Shown in pieces: positions 39,895 through 49,833 of a stretch of DNA of 64,000 nucleotides (position 1 is the first letter of the stretch; the number at the start of each line of letters is the position of its first letter). The stretch lies in contig QLII01000001.1 in NCBI GenBank assembly GCA_003259005.1, positions 1,674,001 through 1,738,000 of the forward strand. Reading direction: 5' to 3'. The stretch is from Spirosoma telluris (GTDB lineage Bacteria; Bacteroidota; Bacteroidia; Cytophagales; Spirosomataceae). A program made the position numbers and the translations under genes. The notes beneath the pieces were generated by a model. It was not told the origin of the DNA, searched no databases, and worked only from the letters and a program-made list of their open reading frames with translations.

Positions 39895-39968
39895 GTGGGA
39901 TTATACCCTTCCCAAAACGTTATCTTTCGACAATCTCGTATCTTAGCCCGCTCATTTTCTGTGAAGCT

Positions 39969-40736
39969 ATGTACCCAACCCTCATTCAGGAGATTGCCAA
40001 GCTAATTGATCACGCCCTGCTCCATCCAACCCTAACCGACGCCGAACTCCGCGAGGGCTGCAAATTGGCCATGAAATACGACGTAGCCTCAGTTTGCATC
40101 AAGCCCTATGCCGTTCGTATGGCTGCCGAATTGCTGGCGGGCTCCGATGTGCTGGTCGGAACCGTGATTGGCTTTCCACATGGCAACAGTACGACAAGTA
40201 GTAAAGTCGCGGAAACTGAGCAGGCGTGCCAGGATGGGGCCGTGGAAATTGATATGGTCGTCAATATTGGCAAAGTGCTGAGCGAAGACTGGGACTATGT
40301 GACTGACGAAATCGGGGTAGTGCATAAAACCTGTCAGCTGCATGGAGCCATCCTGAAAGTGATTTTCGAGAATGACTTTCTGCCCAATGATGCCCATAAA
40401 ATCAAACTCTGCGAAATCTGCACGGAAGTTGGGGCTGAATTTGTTAAGACGTCGACCGGTTTCGGTTTCGTGAAAGGCAACGATGGCAAATACGATTACA
40501 CCGGAGCCACTACCCACGATCTTCAGCTAATGCTCAACCATGTAGGACCAGCCGTCCAGGTCAAGGCTTCAGGTGGTATTCGTGCTTTGGATGAAGTGCT
40601 CACGGTTAAAGAAATGGGCGTTACACGCATCGGCACTTCGTCAACGGCAACCATTATGGAAGCTGCTTACCGGCGATTTGGCATTGCCACTCCCAATGCG
40701 CTACTAACACCGATTTCTGAATCGAACGGCTACTGA
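39969..40736 (+). CDS. deoC: Deoxyribose-phosphate aldolase
   Basis: 255 residues, TIM barrel. IDHALLHPTLTDAEL at the N terminus, the Schiff-base lysine in GAEFVKTSTGF, the proton-relay lysine in VQVKASGGIRAL. It cleaves 2-deoxyribose-5-phosphate to acetaldehyde and glyceraldehyde-3-phosphate in deoxynucleoside breakdown. Followed after 25 bases by a sugar isomerase gene, so the two likely form a sugar catabolic unit. Confidence 0.95.
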   Translation: MYPTLIQEIAKLIDHALLHPTLTDAELREGCKLAMKYDVASVCIKPYAVRMAAELLAGSDVLVGTVIGFPHGNSTTSSKVAETEQACQDGAVEIDMVVNIGKVLSEDWDYVTDEIGVVHKTCQLHGAILKVIFENDFLPNDAHKIKLCEICTEVGAEFVKTSTGFGFVKGNDGKYDYTGATTHDLQLMLNHVGPAVQVKASGGIRALDEVLTVKEMGVTRIGTSSTATIMEAAYRRFGIATPNALLTPISESNGY

Positions 40737-40761
40737 AATTTAATCATTAATCCTTCATAAA

Positions 40762-41691
40762 ATGCTCAACCTCGGCTTTGTTTCGGCTATTCTGGCCGAT
40801 TATGACCTAAATGGTGTCTTAAAATTTGCGTCAGAGCACAAGTTCAAATGCGTCGAATTGATGTGCTGGCCATCGGGCAATGCGGATGCCCGTCGGTATG
40901 CAGGCGTAACCCATATTGACGTTGACAATCTCAATGTGGATCAAATTCACTCACTAACAAAACTGTATAACGTATCGATTTCGGGCTTAGGATACTATCC
41001 AAACCCGCTTGATCCGAATCCGGAGAAGGGCGAGTTTTATCGGGAGCATATCAAGAAAATCATTCGGGCAGCTGCGAAACTGGCGCGGTCCGCCGATGCG
41101 GTTCCGGTGGTCAACACGTTCATTGGCAGGAATCCTTCGCTAAGCATAAAAGACAACTTGAACTTATATGCCGAACACTGGCCAGCCATTGTAAAGGTAG
41201 CCGAAGAGTGTAATGTAAAAATTGGCATCGAAAATTGCCCCATGTGGTTTACCGACGATGAATGGCCGGGGGGCAAAAACCTGGCCACTACGCCTGCCAT
41301 TTGGGATCGTATGTTCGAGATTATCCCCTCGCCGATACTGGGTTTAAACTATGACCCCAGCCACCTGATCTGGCAAATGATGGACGAGGTTAAACCCATT
41401 TATGATTACCGAGACCGGCTGCACCACATCCATCTGAAAGATGTGAAGCTTTACCGGGACAAGCTAAATCGGGTTGGAAGCATGGCCAACCCACTGGAAT
41501 ACCACTCCCCGAAACTCCCCGGACTGGGCGATGTTCGCTGGAGGGATTTTTTCGCGGCTCTCACCGACGTTCGTTATCGGGGACCTGTCTGCATTGAAGT
41601 GGAAGACAAAGCGTATGAGGGTCATCCAGATGATGTTCAGACCGCCATTCTGACCGCCCGAAATTACCTGAGTCAGTTTCTGGTGCTGTAG
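40762..41691 (+). CDS. Sugar phosphate isomerase/epimerase (xylose isomerase-like TIM barrel)
   Basis: 309 residues. Metal and substrate residues sit in VKIGIENCPMWF, GLNYDPSHLIWQ, HHIHLKDVKL and VCIEVEDKAYEG, the usual E, D, H, E set of the AP-endonuclease/IolE-like fold. Downstream of deoC on the same strand. The precise sugar is not readable. No signal peptide, so cytoplasmic. Confidence 0.9.
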   Translation: MLNLGFVSAILADYDLNGVLKFASEHKFKCVELMCWPSGNADARRYAGVTHIDVDNLNVDQIHSLTKLYNVSISGLGYYPNPLDPNPEKGEFYREHIKKIIRAAAKLARSADAVPVVNTFIGRNPSLSIKDNLNLYAEHWPAIVKVAEECNVKIGIENCPMWFTDDEWPGGKNLATTPAIWDRMFEIIPSPILGLNYDPSHLIWQMMDEVKPIYDYRDRLHHIHLKDVKLYRDKLNRVGSMANPLEYHSPKLPGLGDVRWRDFFAALTDVRYRGPVCIEVEDKAYEGHPDDVQTAILTARNYLSQFLVL

Positions 41692-41762
41692 CTTCAGACC
41701 AATGGAGCCCTCCATATGGCTTCGCCAACTAAATACCCACCGTAATATCAAGTAAAACCACT

Positions 41763-42299
41763 ATGCTTTTTTTCTGTTACACCCGTAAACTTTTACTTCT
41801 TTCATCAGCATTACTCCTTTTTACATCATCCAATTTTGCTCAGTCAATCGAGGCCGTTGATGGAGAAACGGATAAGAGTGTATTTTATAAACTAAATAAA
41901 GGACTCGAATGCGAGTTTATCCATGATAATGTACTGGTTCTTACAAAGGGCCGTTTGATCCAAGTAGATTCATCAACATTTAGACTGGAAGATGCTATTG
42001 GGCAATACGTTATAGTACCGATTAGTCGAGTTGTCAAACTTAAGAAATGTTCTTGTCGTCCCCGTGAACAGCGCAACTCCAGATGGCCGGATGGCTATCA
42101 GACAATACTAGGCCCGCCCTTAACATCAACGCAGCAATCAAATAAAATGGCGACACGACTATCCAGAGCAACGTTAGGGTCGGCAGTGCTGGGAGTCAAT
42201 CCAGCAATGAGCGCTATGAGCGCACTGACAAAGCCTCAACCAAAGGCCCCTGCTGCTTATAAATATTGGGAGTTTATTGCTCACCCTGAACCAAATTGA
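41763..42299 (+). CDS. Secreted protein with LSm/SH3-like module
   Basis: 178 residues, signal peptide ending at NFAQS. The region about residues 48-95 (KGLECEFIHDNVLVLTKGRL, shortened at the end, then IQVDSSTFRLEDAIG and IPISRVVKLKK) has the same beta layout as the modules in 20279-21511 and 21515-22422. The C-terminal half is low in hydrophobics with a Met/Ala/Ser-rich stretch. No barrel. Function unknown. Confidence 0.6.
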   Translation: MLFFCYTRKLLLLSSALLLFTSSNFAQSIEAVDGETDKSVFYKLNKGLECEFIHDNVLVLTKGRLIQVDSSTFRLEDAIGQYVIVPISRVVKLKKCSCRPREQRNSRWPDGYQTILGPPLTSTQQSNKMATRLSRATLGSAVLGVNPAMSAMSALTKPQPKAPAAYKYWEFIAHPEPN

Positions 42300-42345
42300 A
42301 TAATCAACAGGAGGATTTATCATAAAGCTATCATGAATACAACCA

Positions 42346-42930
42346 GTGCTACAAACCCTTAATCGTCTCGATACTGACCTGTTTCTGTGGCTCAATAGCC
42401 ATTATACGCCCTGGCTTGATCCAATTATGATTTGGGTAACAGAACGCAATAGCTGGTTTCCCTTCTATGCGTTGCTCATTGGCTGGCTGATTTATCGGTA
42501 CCGGAAACAAACCATTGGTTTTATACTTACGATTGTTGCCGCCGTCGCCCTTGCCGACCAGGCCACTTCGTCGGTCTTGAAACCCCTCACCCATCGGCTC
42601 AGACCCTGCCATGAGTTTGCCTTACAAAAACTCATTCATCCGGTCATGGAATGTGGTGGATTATATGGTTTTGCTTCGTCCCATGCAGCAACCACTTTTG
42701 CCCTGTCAACCAGTTTATGGCTTTTACTAGGCAAGCAGCATCCCTGGTTAAAATGGGTTTTCCTATGGGCTGCCGTTGTGTCCTATAGCCGGATTTATGT
42801 GGCTGCCCACTATCCGCTCGATGTATTAACGGGAACCGGTGTTGGTGTACTGGCAGCAAGGTTAGCTGTCTTTATTTTCCACTGGTGGCAAGAACGTTCT
42901 GAGGGCAAAAAAAAATCACTTGTCGACTAA
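42346..42930 (+). CDS. PAP2-family membrane phosphatase
   Basis: 194 residues, about five helices. The three PAP2 signature motifs are present: KPLTHRLRP, SSHAATTFA, and SRIYVAAHYPLDV. It dephosphorylates a lipid phosphate such as undecaprenyl diphosphate or phosphatidic acid. No ATG opens the conserved frame; GTG 42346 is the best start, since the ATG at 42333 leads to a stop after nine residues. Confidence 0.88.
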   Translation: MLQTLNRLDTDLFLWLNSHYTPWLDPIMIWVTERNSWFPFYALLIGWLIYRYRKQTIGFILTIVAAVALADQATSSVLKPLTHRLRPCHEFALQKLIHPVMECGGLYGFASSHAATTFALSTSLWLLLGKQHPWLKWVFLWAAVVSYSRIYVAAHYPLDVLTGTGVGVLAARLAVFIFHWWQERSEGKKKSLVD

Positions 42931-43010
42931 ATAACCAAAAGAGTTGCGCAGCATTAATTTTACAGTTTAGTTTGCGGTAGTTACATACTCACCGCAACTA
43001 CCTACTGTTC

Positions 43011-44018
43011 ATGCTCAACCGGCTCCAGTCGCTCATTCGCGACTACTTCGGATTTTCCCACAAAGAGGCTAGAGGGTTCACAGTCCTGCTTTTCCTGACG
43101 CTGCTTTGTCTGCTTATTCCATTTGTATACCGGTTCGTAGCCGATAGAAAGCCCGTCGATACGTCTGCAGCCGATCAGCGTAAACTCGATAGCCTGGTGG
43201 CACTTATGCAGGCCGAAGAAGCTAAACAACCCCAATTCGGAAGTCGTGTTGACAAAGAAAAAACCACTGCCGAGCACTTCAGTGAACCCAAACTCTTCCG
43301 TTTCGACCCAAACACGGTCAGTGTGGCCGAATGGCAGCAATTAGGGCTACCCCGCTGGTTGGCCGATCGCATTGACAAATACCGAAGTAAAGGCGGGCAG
43401 TTTCGGAAGAAAGAAGATCTGTTGCGGATATACGATTTCCCGCCAGATCTCTATGACCAACTTGAACCCTACATAACGCTCAAGGAAGCAGCCCATTCAG
43501 ACCGGTCGGGTCATGACCCGTTTGAACATACAAAACCCTACACCAACGAGTCCTACAAACCAACCGAACGGCCAGCATTTTCGGAGCGACCCGCTTTTAC
43601 GGAACGGCCCGCCAAACCTGTTCTTCAGCCCTTTGATATTAACACTGCCGACACATCCCAGCTGATTGCCTTGAAAGGCATTGGTGCTACGCTGGCCGGG
43701 CGTATCGTCAAGTTTCGCGACGCCCTGGGTGGCTTCGTTTCGACAGAACAGTTTCGCGACATTTATGGGCTGGACTCACTGGCGCTGGATGAACTGGAGA
43801 AATTTGGAAAAATTCGATCGGCAGTGCGGAAAATTCCAGTCAACACCGCTACGGCCGATGAACTGGACAGGCATCCGTTTTTGTCGCGTCGGCAGGCACA
43901 GCTAATTGTCAGCTACCGCGAGCAACACGGGGCTTACACCTCAGCAGAATCGCTCAAACCCATTCGAGTGCTGGATGCCAAAACAATCGAGAAGATTGCG
44001 CCTTATCTGGAATTTTGA
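43011..44018 (+). CDS. Membrane-anchored helix-hairpin-helix protein
   Basis: 335 residues with one helix at about residues 24-42 (FTVLLFLTLLCLLIPFVY). Three HhH-type segments follow: EWQQLGLPRWLADRIDKYRSK, then TADTSQLIALKGIGATLAGR, and TATADELDRHPFLSRRQAQL (each about 20 residues as quoted in part). A short Pro/Glu repeat (RPAF/SER/TER) links the first and second. The last two resemble ComEA HhH pairs that bind DNA non-specifically; a role in DNA uptake is possible but not shown. Confidence 0.85.
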   Translation: MLNRLQSLIRDYFGFSHKEARGFTVLLFLTLLCLLIPFVYRFVADRKPVDTSAADQRKLDSLVALMQAEEAKQPQFGSRVDKEKTTAEHFSEPKLFRFDPNTVSVAEWQQLGLPRWLADRIDKYRSKGGQFRKKEDLLRIYDFPPDLYDQLEPYITLKEAAHSDRSGHDPFEHTKPYTNESYKPTERPAFSERPAFTERPAKPVLQPFDINTADTSQLIALKGIGATLAGRIVKFRDALGGFVSTEQFRDIYGLDSLALDELEKFGKIRSAVRKIPVNTATADELDRHPFLSRRQAQLIVSYREQHGAYTSAESLKPIRVLDAKTIEKIAPYLEF

Positions 44019-44023
44019 TTTTT

Positions 44024-44122
44024 AGTGGAGTAGGTGCAGTGAGTGGAATAGGTGGGGTGATTGGAGTGGGTGAAATATAGGCTAGTCCTTTCCCCTACTC
44101 CACTCACTCCACCTACTCCACT
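44024..44122. repeat. Palindrome, GTGGAGTAG family, between convergent genes
   Basis: Arms 44024-44054 and 44092-44122 match at about 28 of 31 positions and consist of GTGGAGTAG/GTGAGTG units. It lies between the HhH gene and the convergent rlmD. Related to 47905-47998. Confidence 0.85.
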
Positions 44123-44126
44123 CACG

Positions 44127-45572
44127 TCACTCTCTTTTTATCAATAACACCACATTTTCCACATGGTGTGTGTGCGGGAACATATCCACGGGTTGTACCC
44201 TGGCTACCGAATACCCCTCATCCAATATACCAAGATCGCGGGCCTGGGTAGCCGTATTGCAGCTCACATAGACAATTCTGCTGGGTGCAGCTTTGAGGAG
44301 CTGGCGCGTTACGGCCTCGTCCATTCCGGCACGGGGGGATCGGTAATGACTACTTCTGGCCGACCATGCTGATCAAAAAAGCTGTCGGTTAGAATCTCAC
44401 GCATATCCCCTGCCACAAAGGTTGCGTTGGTAATCCTGTTCACCTCTGCATTGACGCGGGCATCCGCTACCGATGCATCAACATACTCCACACCAATAAC
44501 CTCCTTGGCCCGACGAGCCACAAAAAGTGCAATTGTCCCTGTCCCCGTATAGAGGTCATAGACCCGTTCCTGTCCTGTGAGTCCAGCCCAGTCACGCGTG
44601 ATTTTGTAGAGGTTGTGCGCCTGTTGAGCATTGGTCTGGTAAAACGATTTAGGACCAATACGAAACGTTAGGGGTGGACCATCGGCTTCGCCCATCTGCT
44701 CTTCGATATAGGGTTTTCCTGCCCAGTTAATTACTTCCTGATCCTGGTAGCTGTCGTTTTTCTTCGTGTTCAGAATGTAGTTTAGTGATGTAATCTGCGG
44801 AAAAGTAGCCTGTAAATAACCGAGTAAGCCATTTAACAGATCGGGGTTGTCCTGAGCGACTTGCAACGTTACCATCACCTGCTGCGTAGTATCGGCAGTG
44901 CGGATGATGAGCGTTCGCAGATAGCCGGTATGCAGTTTCAGATTATACAACGTCATATCGTGCTGGTAAACGTACTCATTGACCGCCTGTCGGATGGCGT
45001 TGGAGGGATCAGGCTGAAGGTAGCAATGATGAATAGGCAGCACTTTATCGAACCGGCCGGGAACGTGAAAACCCACCGCCCGCTGGTCTATTACCTGGCG
45101 AGTGCCCACTTCCTGCTGCGTCAGCCAGCGGCCTTCGGCACAGGTGAACTCAAGCTTGTTGCGGTAATATTGGGTAGGATGCGCGGGCAGAATGGGCAGA
45201 ATATTGGGCAGCGCTACCTTGCCAATGCGCGTCAGATGATCAACAACCTGCTGGTGTTTAAAACCCAGTTGTTCGCTGTAGTTTATATGCTGCCACTTGC
45301 AGCCGCCACAGGTGCCAAAATGCTCGCAAAATGGCGTAACCCGTATGGGCGACCATTCATGAACTCGCTCGGCAACGGCTTCGCGGTATTGTTTCTTGGT
45401 ATTGGTGATGCGCAGGTCTACTACATCGCCAGGGCTACACCCGGACCACCAGTCGGGTTTTCAACAAAAATAACGCCCTCCTCGGTCCGTACAATGCATT
45501 TTCCCTCGGCGGCCACCGCATCAATTCGAACACTTGCCAACCGTTCGGGGTTTTATGAATCTTCCTACGCAT
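44127..45572 (-). CDS. rlmD: 23S rRNA (uracil-C5)-methyltransferase, RlmD/TrmA type (three frameshifts)
   Basis: The restored protein has about 482 residues starting [15 protein letters not shown]. It has an N-terminal TRAM domain, an iron-sulfur cluster motif ([14 protein letters not shown]) with a further Cys in LEFTCAEG, an SAM-binding [14 protein letters not shown], and the catalytic Cys in [14 protein letters not shown]. Three single bases are missing. They lie at G4 45547-45550, G3 45432-45434 and G6 44333-44338 on the shown strand; the last restores [13 protein letters not shown]. Each restoration rejoins conserved sequence. It methylates a specific uridine of 23S rRNA; assignment to RlmD over TrmA paralogues is by length and TRAM domain. 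Confidence 0.88.
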
Positions 45573-45644
45573 AAATTAGTCCTAAAAAACTGCTAATTTA
45601 AGCAGCCGTTTTGGGACGGTCTCAATATAGAAACGATTCTACGT

Positions 45645-47899
45645 ATGTTGAACTTGTACCGCACGTTATGGAAACCTTTACTTCTAAGCAGTCTACTGCT
45701 GGTTATGAGCCACTTTGCCCTGGCAACCCATATTGTTGGGGGCGAATTGGAACTACGCTATCTTGGTTCGCAGGGGCTTTACACCCACCGCATTAACCTG
45801 AATCTTTACTTCGACGCCATCAACGGGAATGCTGGTGCCAATGATGCTGTCGTTAGCATTGGTGTTTTTGCTAAGCGTACCAATCAATTTATTGGCTATG
45901 TAGCCCTTACTCGTATCAGTACTGAGCAAGTCGCCTATACAAGACCGCTCTGTGCATCGGCGAATCTGCGTACGCTGTTAATTCGGTACAGCACCGATCT
46001 AACGCTCGATCCCAATATATTCAATGATGCTGGTGGCTATTATATGTCCTGGGAACGGTGTTGCCGAAACGGGACGATCATTAATATTAACGCTCCTGGT
46101 GCAGCTGGTTCCGTATTCTACCTCGAATTTCCAGCCGTCAGAAACGGATCAGCAACCGTGGCGAATTCCTCCCCGGTATTTACCGTACCCAAAGGGGATT
46201 ATGCCTGCATCGGTCAGCCCTTCACCCTCGATTTTAGCGCCAAAGACGCCGATGGTGACAGCCTGACCTATAATTTGGTGACCCCTTATAACGGCTTTAG
46301 TTCTGTAGCAGTACCCGACCCTGGTGCGCTGAATCAACCCACACAACCCGTTTTCTATTCAGGCCCCTATACCTCGATCCAGTGGATCAACGGCATTTCG
46401 ATAGCCAATGAGATTCCGGGAACGGTTCCCCTGCGTGTCGATGCCCGTTCGGGGCTGCTCAGTGTGACGCCTGACCGGGCAGGGCTTTTTGTGTTCTCGG
46501 TAGAAGTGGGTGAGTATAGGAATAAAAAATTAATTGGTCTGGTCCGACGCGATTTCCAGGTATTAGTTGTGGATTGTCCGAAAAATGATGCACCTACGCT
46601 CCTGTTCCGCCCCGACGGTCAGAAAAGCTTTTACACCCAGGGAAGTGTGATTACGATTGCCGAGAAAGACACGAACTGTCTGAATTTATACGTAACGGAC
46701 ATCGACCCTAACCAACAGATTACGATTACCAACATGAGCGGCTCATTACCTGGTCTGACGCTCTCACCCAGTGTCTTGCTCACACGCACCAGCAGCGATA
46801 CGCTTCAGGCTAAATTCTGTTTCGGGCGATGCGTGGGAGCCGATGGCAAGCCGTTCACGTTGATAATCCGGGCCACAGACGATGGCTGTCCGCAGGGATT
46901 GAGTGATACCATCAGCATTCGTCTGAATATTATTCCTTCGCTCAATCACAAACCTGTAGCCAGTACCAATCTCCTGAATAACCAAGGCAAAGTTACCGTT
47001 GGCTCATCGCTTACGTTTAACGCTCTGGGCAACGACATTGACAACGATAATATCACCATTCAGGCAGTTGGACGGGGATTTTCGCTGGCACAGGCGGGTA
47101 TGAGTTTTAATTCAGGCTCAGGTGTGGGCAAGGTTGCTCAACCCTTTTCCTGGAAACCTACCTGTACGCAGGCCACCCAGGCCGAGTATATCGTCGACTT
47201 TATTGTGACCGACACCCGCTGTAACCAGAATCTGCGCGATACAGTCACCGTAAAACTTGCAGCCATAGGTATACCCAGTCAGCCCCAAGCGTGCGAACAA
47301 CGCTGGCTCAACCCGTTGTTGAACTTACCGTAAGCCCTTCCGATTCAATCGGTCGAACGCAATTCGATGTGCTTGGCAACGACCCTGACCGGGATACAAT
47401 CCGACTTACCGGCACAGGAAGGGGATTCGACGTAAAAGCCGCAGGCATGAACTTCACCGACAAATCGGGCCTACCGACTCTTCAATCGGCGTTTAACTGG
47501 AAGCCTACCTGCGAATTGATGGCAGGGAGAGCCGAAGCTACGTTTATTGTCGATTTTGTGGTCGATGATCGCTCCTGTCAGCCTAATCACACCGATGTTA
47601 CTACGGTTACATTCCATGTCAAGAACCCATCAGTGAATGCCGAAATCAAGATTCCCAATGTGTTTACACCCAATGGCGACGGCGTTAACGATTATTTTGC
47701 CGTAAAAGACCTACCCGAAAACTCCTGCGACGAGCAATTTAAACGGGTTGACATTACCAATCGTTGGGGAGCAAATATTTACACATCCTCCGATCCAAAA
47801 TTCCGGTGGTACGGCAACGATTCGGCCGTAGGAACTTATTATTACCTGATACTCACCACCAAACGAACCATTAAAGGGGCAGTAACGCTGATTCGATAA
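45645..47899 (+). CDS. Large secreted adhesin-like protein with T9SS type B (gliding) C-terminal domain (one frameshift)
   Basis: About 752 residues restored. Signal peptide ending near ALATH. The body is of repeated Ig/cadherin-like modules, including two similar units around IVDFIVTDTRCNQNL and FIVDFVVDDRSCQPN with paired cysteines. The C terminus starts IPNVFTPNGDGVND and has ITNRWGANIYTS, the CHU_C/gliding motility sorting domain for T9SS. The frame is lost at the C4 run 47283-47286; one extra C gives QPPSVRTTLAQPVVE. A cell-surface or gliding-associated protein; exact role unknown. Confidence 0.85.
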
Positions 47900-47904
47900 T
47901 GGGC

Positions 47905-47998
47905 AAGTAAGTGGAGTAGGTGTATTAAGTGAAATAAGTAGAGAGTTTATTACACCTACTTCACTTAATACACTTACTCCACCAACTCCACTTACTTT
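47905..47998. repeat. Palindrome with unequal arms, GTGGAGTAG family
   Basis: Left arm 47905-47940 and right arm 47951-47998 are inverted copies built of AAGTGGAGTAGGTG-like units, but the right arm has about one extra 9-base unit. Family relative of 44024-44122. It lies between the T9SS protein gene and the SDR gene. Confidence 0.8.
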
Positions 47999-48026
47999 AC
48001 TCAATCAACCTACTCTCCCAATTCCA

Positions 48027-48034
48027 TATCTTTG
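48027..48034 (+). promoter_or_regulatory. -7 promoter element of the SDR gene
   Basis: TATCTTTG at 48027-48034 is a perfect Bacteroidota -7 box, 9 bases before the ATG at 48044. The transcript would have almost no leader. Confidence 0.55.
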
Positions 48035-48043
48035 CCCTTTCCT

Positions 48044-48871
48044 ATGAAAGATAAAATTGTACTTATTACCGGTGCCTCATCAGGTATTGGCCGGGCGTTG
48101 GCGTTTGCATTTGGGCAGGAAGGAGCCAAACTAGTTATCTGTGGTCGGAAAGCCGACGCACTCCAGACGGTTAGCGATGAACTTCGTCAGGCTGGTATTG
48201 ATTGCTTCTCTTTACTAGCCGATGTCAGCGTTGAAGCCGATGTCAAACGGCTCATCGAACAGACAATAGCCCATTTTGGTCGCCTGGATATACTTATCAA
48301 CAATGCGGGCATCAGCATGCGCTCCATGCTAATCGACACCGACCCGGCTGTTATTCAGAAAGTAATGGATATCAACTTCATGGGTACGGTTTATGCCACC
48401 CGCTACGCCCTACCCTACATTCAGGAGGCAAAGGGCTCTATTGTTGGTATCTCCTCCATTGCAGGCTACCGGGGTTTACCCGTGCGAAGCGGTTATTCGG
48501 CATCCAAGTTTGCCATGAACGGATTTCTGGAAGCAGTACGAACGGAGTTACTGCATACAGGCGTTCACGTGCTGACCGCCTGTCCCGGTTTTACAGCCTC
48601 GAACATTCGTGTATCAGCCCTTGATGCACATGGTCAGGCGAAAGGCGAAACCATGCGTGACGAAAGTAGCATGATGAGTGCTGAAGAATGCGCAGACCAT
48701 ATACTTCGGGCCGTGAAACATCGAAAGCGCGAACTCATTCTGACCGGCCAGGGAAAATTCACCGTCTTTATGAACAAATGGCTACCCGGCCTGATGGACA
48801 AACTGGTTTACAACACGCTGGCTAAAGAGAAAGACTCACCTTTGAAAAAGAGTGAAAGAGTGAAAGAGTGA
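48044..48871 (+). CDS. Short-chain dehydrogenase/reductase
   Basis: 275 residues from ATG 48044 (MKDKIVLITGASSG); a start at 48032 would lie inside the promoter. Cofactor motif TGASSGIGRALAFAFG, NNAGIS, and the catalytic Tyr-Lys in SGYSASKFAMNG with Ser in VGISSIAGY. Classical SDR; substrate unknown. The last residues (KKSERVKE) are encoded by the first units of the downstream palindrome, so the coding end has been absorbed into the repeat. Confidence 0.92.
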   Translation: MKDKIVLITGASSGIGRALAFAFGQEGAKLVICGRKADALQTVSDELRQAGIDCFSLLADVSVEADVKRLIEQTIAHFGRLDILINNAGISMRSMLIDTDPAVIQKVMDINFMGTVYATRYALPYIQEAKGSIVGISSIAGYRGLPVRSGYSASKFAMNGFLEAVRTELLHTGVHVLTACPGFTASNIRVSALDAHGQAKGETMRDESSMMSAEECADHILRAVKHRKRELILTGQGKFTVFMNKWLPGLMDKLVYNTLAKEKDSPLKKSERVKE

Positions 48872-48916
48872 AAGAGTGTCACTCCAGTTTTCGCTCATTC
48901 ACTCTTTCACTCTTTT
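48846..48916. repeat. Palindrome, GTGAAAGA family, overlapping the SDR gene end
   Basis: Arms 48846-48870 and 48892-48916 match at about 23 of 25 positions. The left arm has four GTGAAAGA-type units, more than the right. It includes the last codons and the stop of the SDR gene and lies between convergent genes. Same family as 78-180. Confidence 0.85.
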
Positions 48917-48921
48917 ACCTT

Positions 48922-49665
48922 TTAAATGATCCACACGTTATCGCGCCGGATAAAGTACAGTTCGTTGTGCCAGAGTACGCGCAGATAAATATCTTTTGTA
49001 CCCAGAATATTGACTTTGTGTCCCCGTCCTATTATTTCGACAACGGGAGCGGCTGCCGATGGATCGGTACGCAACAGGACACGATCATGACTGGTAATAC
49101 CGGATTGCACCCCTTCAGGTAAGTTTGTGAAGATCAATAAGAGCAGCAGGTAGACGAAGATAATCCATTTCTGTCGACCCGGTATGGCCTCTTTCTGCAG
49201 GACTTTAAGCATCAACACGGTAAATACATAACCCGCCGGAATCAGCAGAAACAGAAGAAAATAAATACCGTATTTACGATAGAATAGGTAAAAATAATTC
49301 AAGTCGTCGGTCTCATAACCGCTCAGATTATTGGCACGGGCGATGTCGCTCATTCGGCGCAGCACCATATCGTCGGGATGCCTGTCGAAATACACATCCA
49401 GATAATATAGTAACTTGGGCACATCGTTTTGCTGTTCATAGGCGCTGGCTAACTTCAACAACATCGGATCGGTAGCCGTGTGCCCCTCGGCCAAAGCCAT
49501 TTCGTAGAAGCGTGCTGCATTTGCCTGATCGCCAGCAGCAAACAGCGAATCGGCCCGCCGAAGTGAGTCTGACGAGACGGTTTGTGCCAGGGAATTAACA
49601 GACAAAAAATAAAAAAATAGACTTATTTTAAGGGGAATGGCTTGCAACGAACGAAATAAGGCCAT
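48922..49665 (-). CDS. TPR/SH3 membrane protein, BatE-like
   Basis: The start is the ATG complementing 49663-49665 (MALFRSLQ). 247 residues. Signal or first helix ending near SLAQT, TPR-like helices (DSLFAAGDQANAARFYEMAL, LKLASAYEQQNDV), two membrane helices (GIYFLLFLLIPAGYVF and IIFVYLLLLLIFT), and a C-terminal SH3-type domain (VLLRTDPSAAAPVVEIIGRG). The layout resembles BatE of the Bacteroidota Bat operon, although no other bat gene is near. Its start overlaps the tRNA-Lys promoter. Confidence 0.75.
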   Translation of the reverse strand: MALFRSLQAIPLKISLFFYFLSVNSLAQTVSSDSLRRADSLFAAGDQANAARFYEMALAEGHTATDPMLLKLASAYEQQNDVPKLLYYLDVYFDRHPDDMVLRRMSDIARANNLSGYETDDLNYFYLFYRKYGIYFLLFLLIPAGYVFTVLMLKVLQKEAIPGRQKWIIFVYLLLLLIFTNLPEGVQSGITSHDRVLLRTDPSAAAPVVEIIGRGHKVNILGTKDIYLRVLWHNELYFIRRDNVWII

Positions 49666-49672
49666 AATTTTG
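49642..49672 (+). promoter_or_regulatory. Promoter of tRNA-Lys
   Basis: TTGC at 49642-49645 and TAATTTTG at 49665-49672 are spaced by 19 bases, the Bacteroidota -33/-7 arrangement, about 49 bases ahead of the tRNA. It overlaps the start of the BatE-like gene on the other strand. Confidence 0.6.
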
Positions 49673-49720
49673 CACCACAATTACGGACAGCCCCCTCTTA
49701 GTGAGGATCGCAGTTCAATC

Positions 49721-49793
49721 GATTTGGTAGCTCAGCTGGTAGAGCAATACACTTTTAATGTATGGGTCCTGGGTTCGAATCCCAGCCGAATCA
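49721..49793 (+). tRNA. trnK: tRNA-Lys (anticodon TTT)
   Basis: 73 bases. The 7-bp acceptor stem GATTTGG/CCGAATC includes one T-G pair, the D arm has TAGCTCAGCTGGTAGAGC, the anticodon stem is ATACA/TGTAT with loop CTTTTAA, and the T arm is TGGGTTCGAATCCCA-like. Discriminator A; CCA is not encoded. Followed by an intrinsic terminator. Confidence 0.97.
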
Positions 49794-49794
49794 C

Positions 49795-49823
49795 AAAAAA
49801 GCCGCTCGTGAGCGGCTTTTTTT
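49795..49823 (+). terminator. Intrinsic terminator after tRNA-Lys
   Basis: GCCGCTC pairs with GAGCGGC (49801-49816) around a 2-base loop, followed by seven T. A textbook rho-independent terminator, clearly unlike the long palindromes elsewhere. The A tract before it could serve the minus-strand gene too. Confidence 0.93.
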
Positions 49824-49833
49824 ATGCTAGCCG

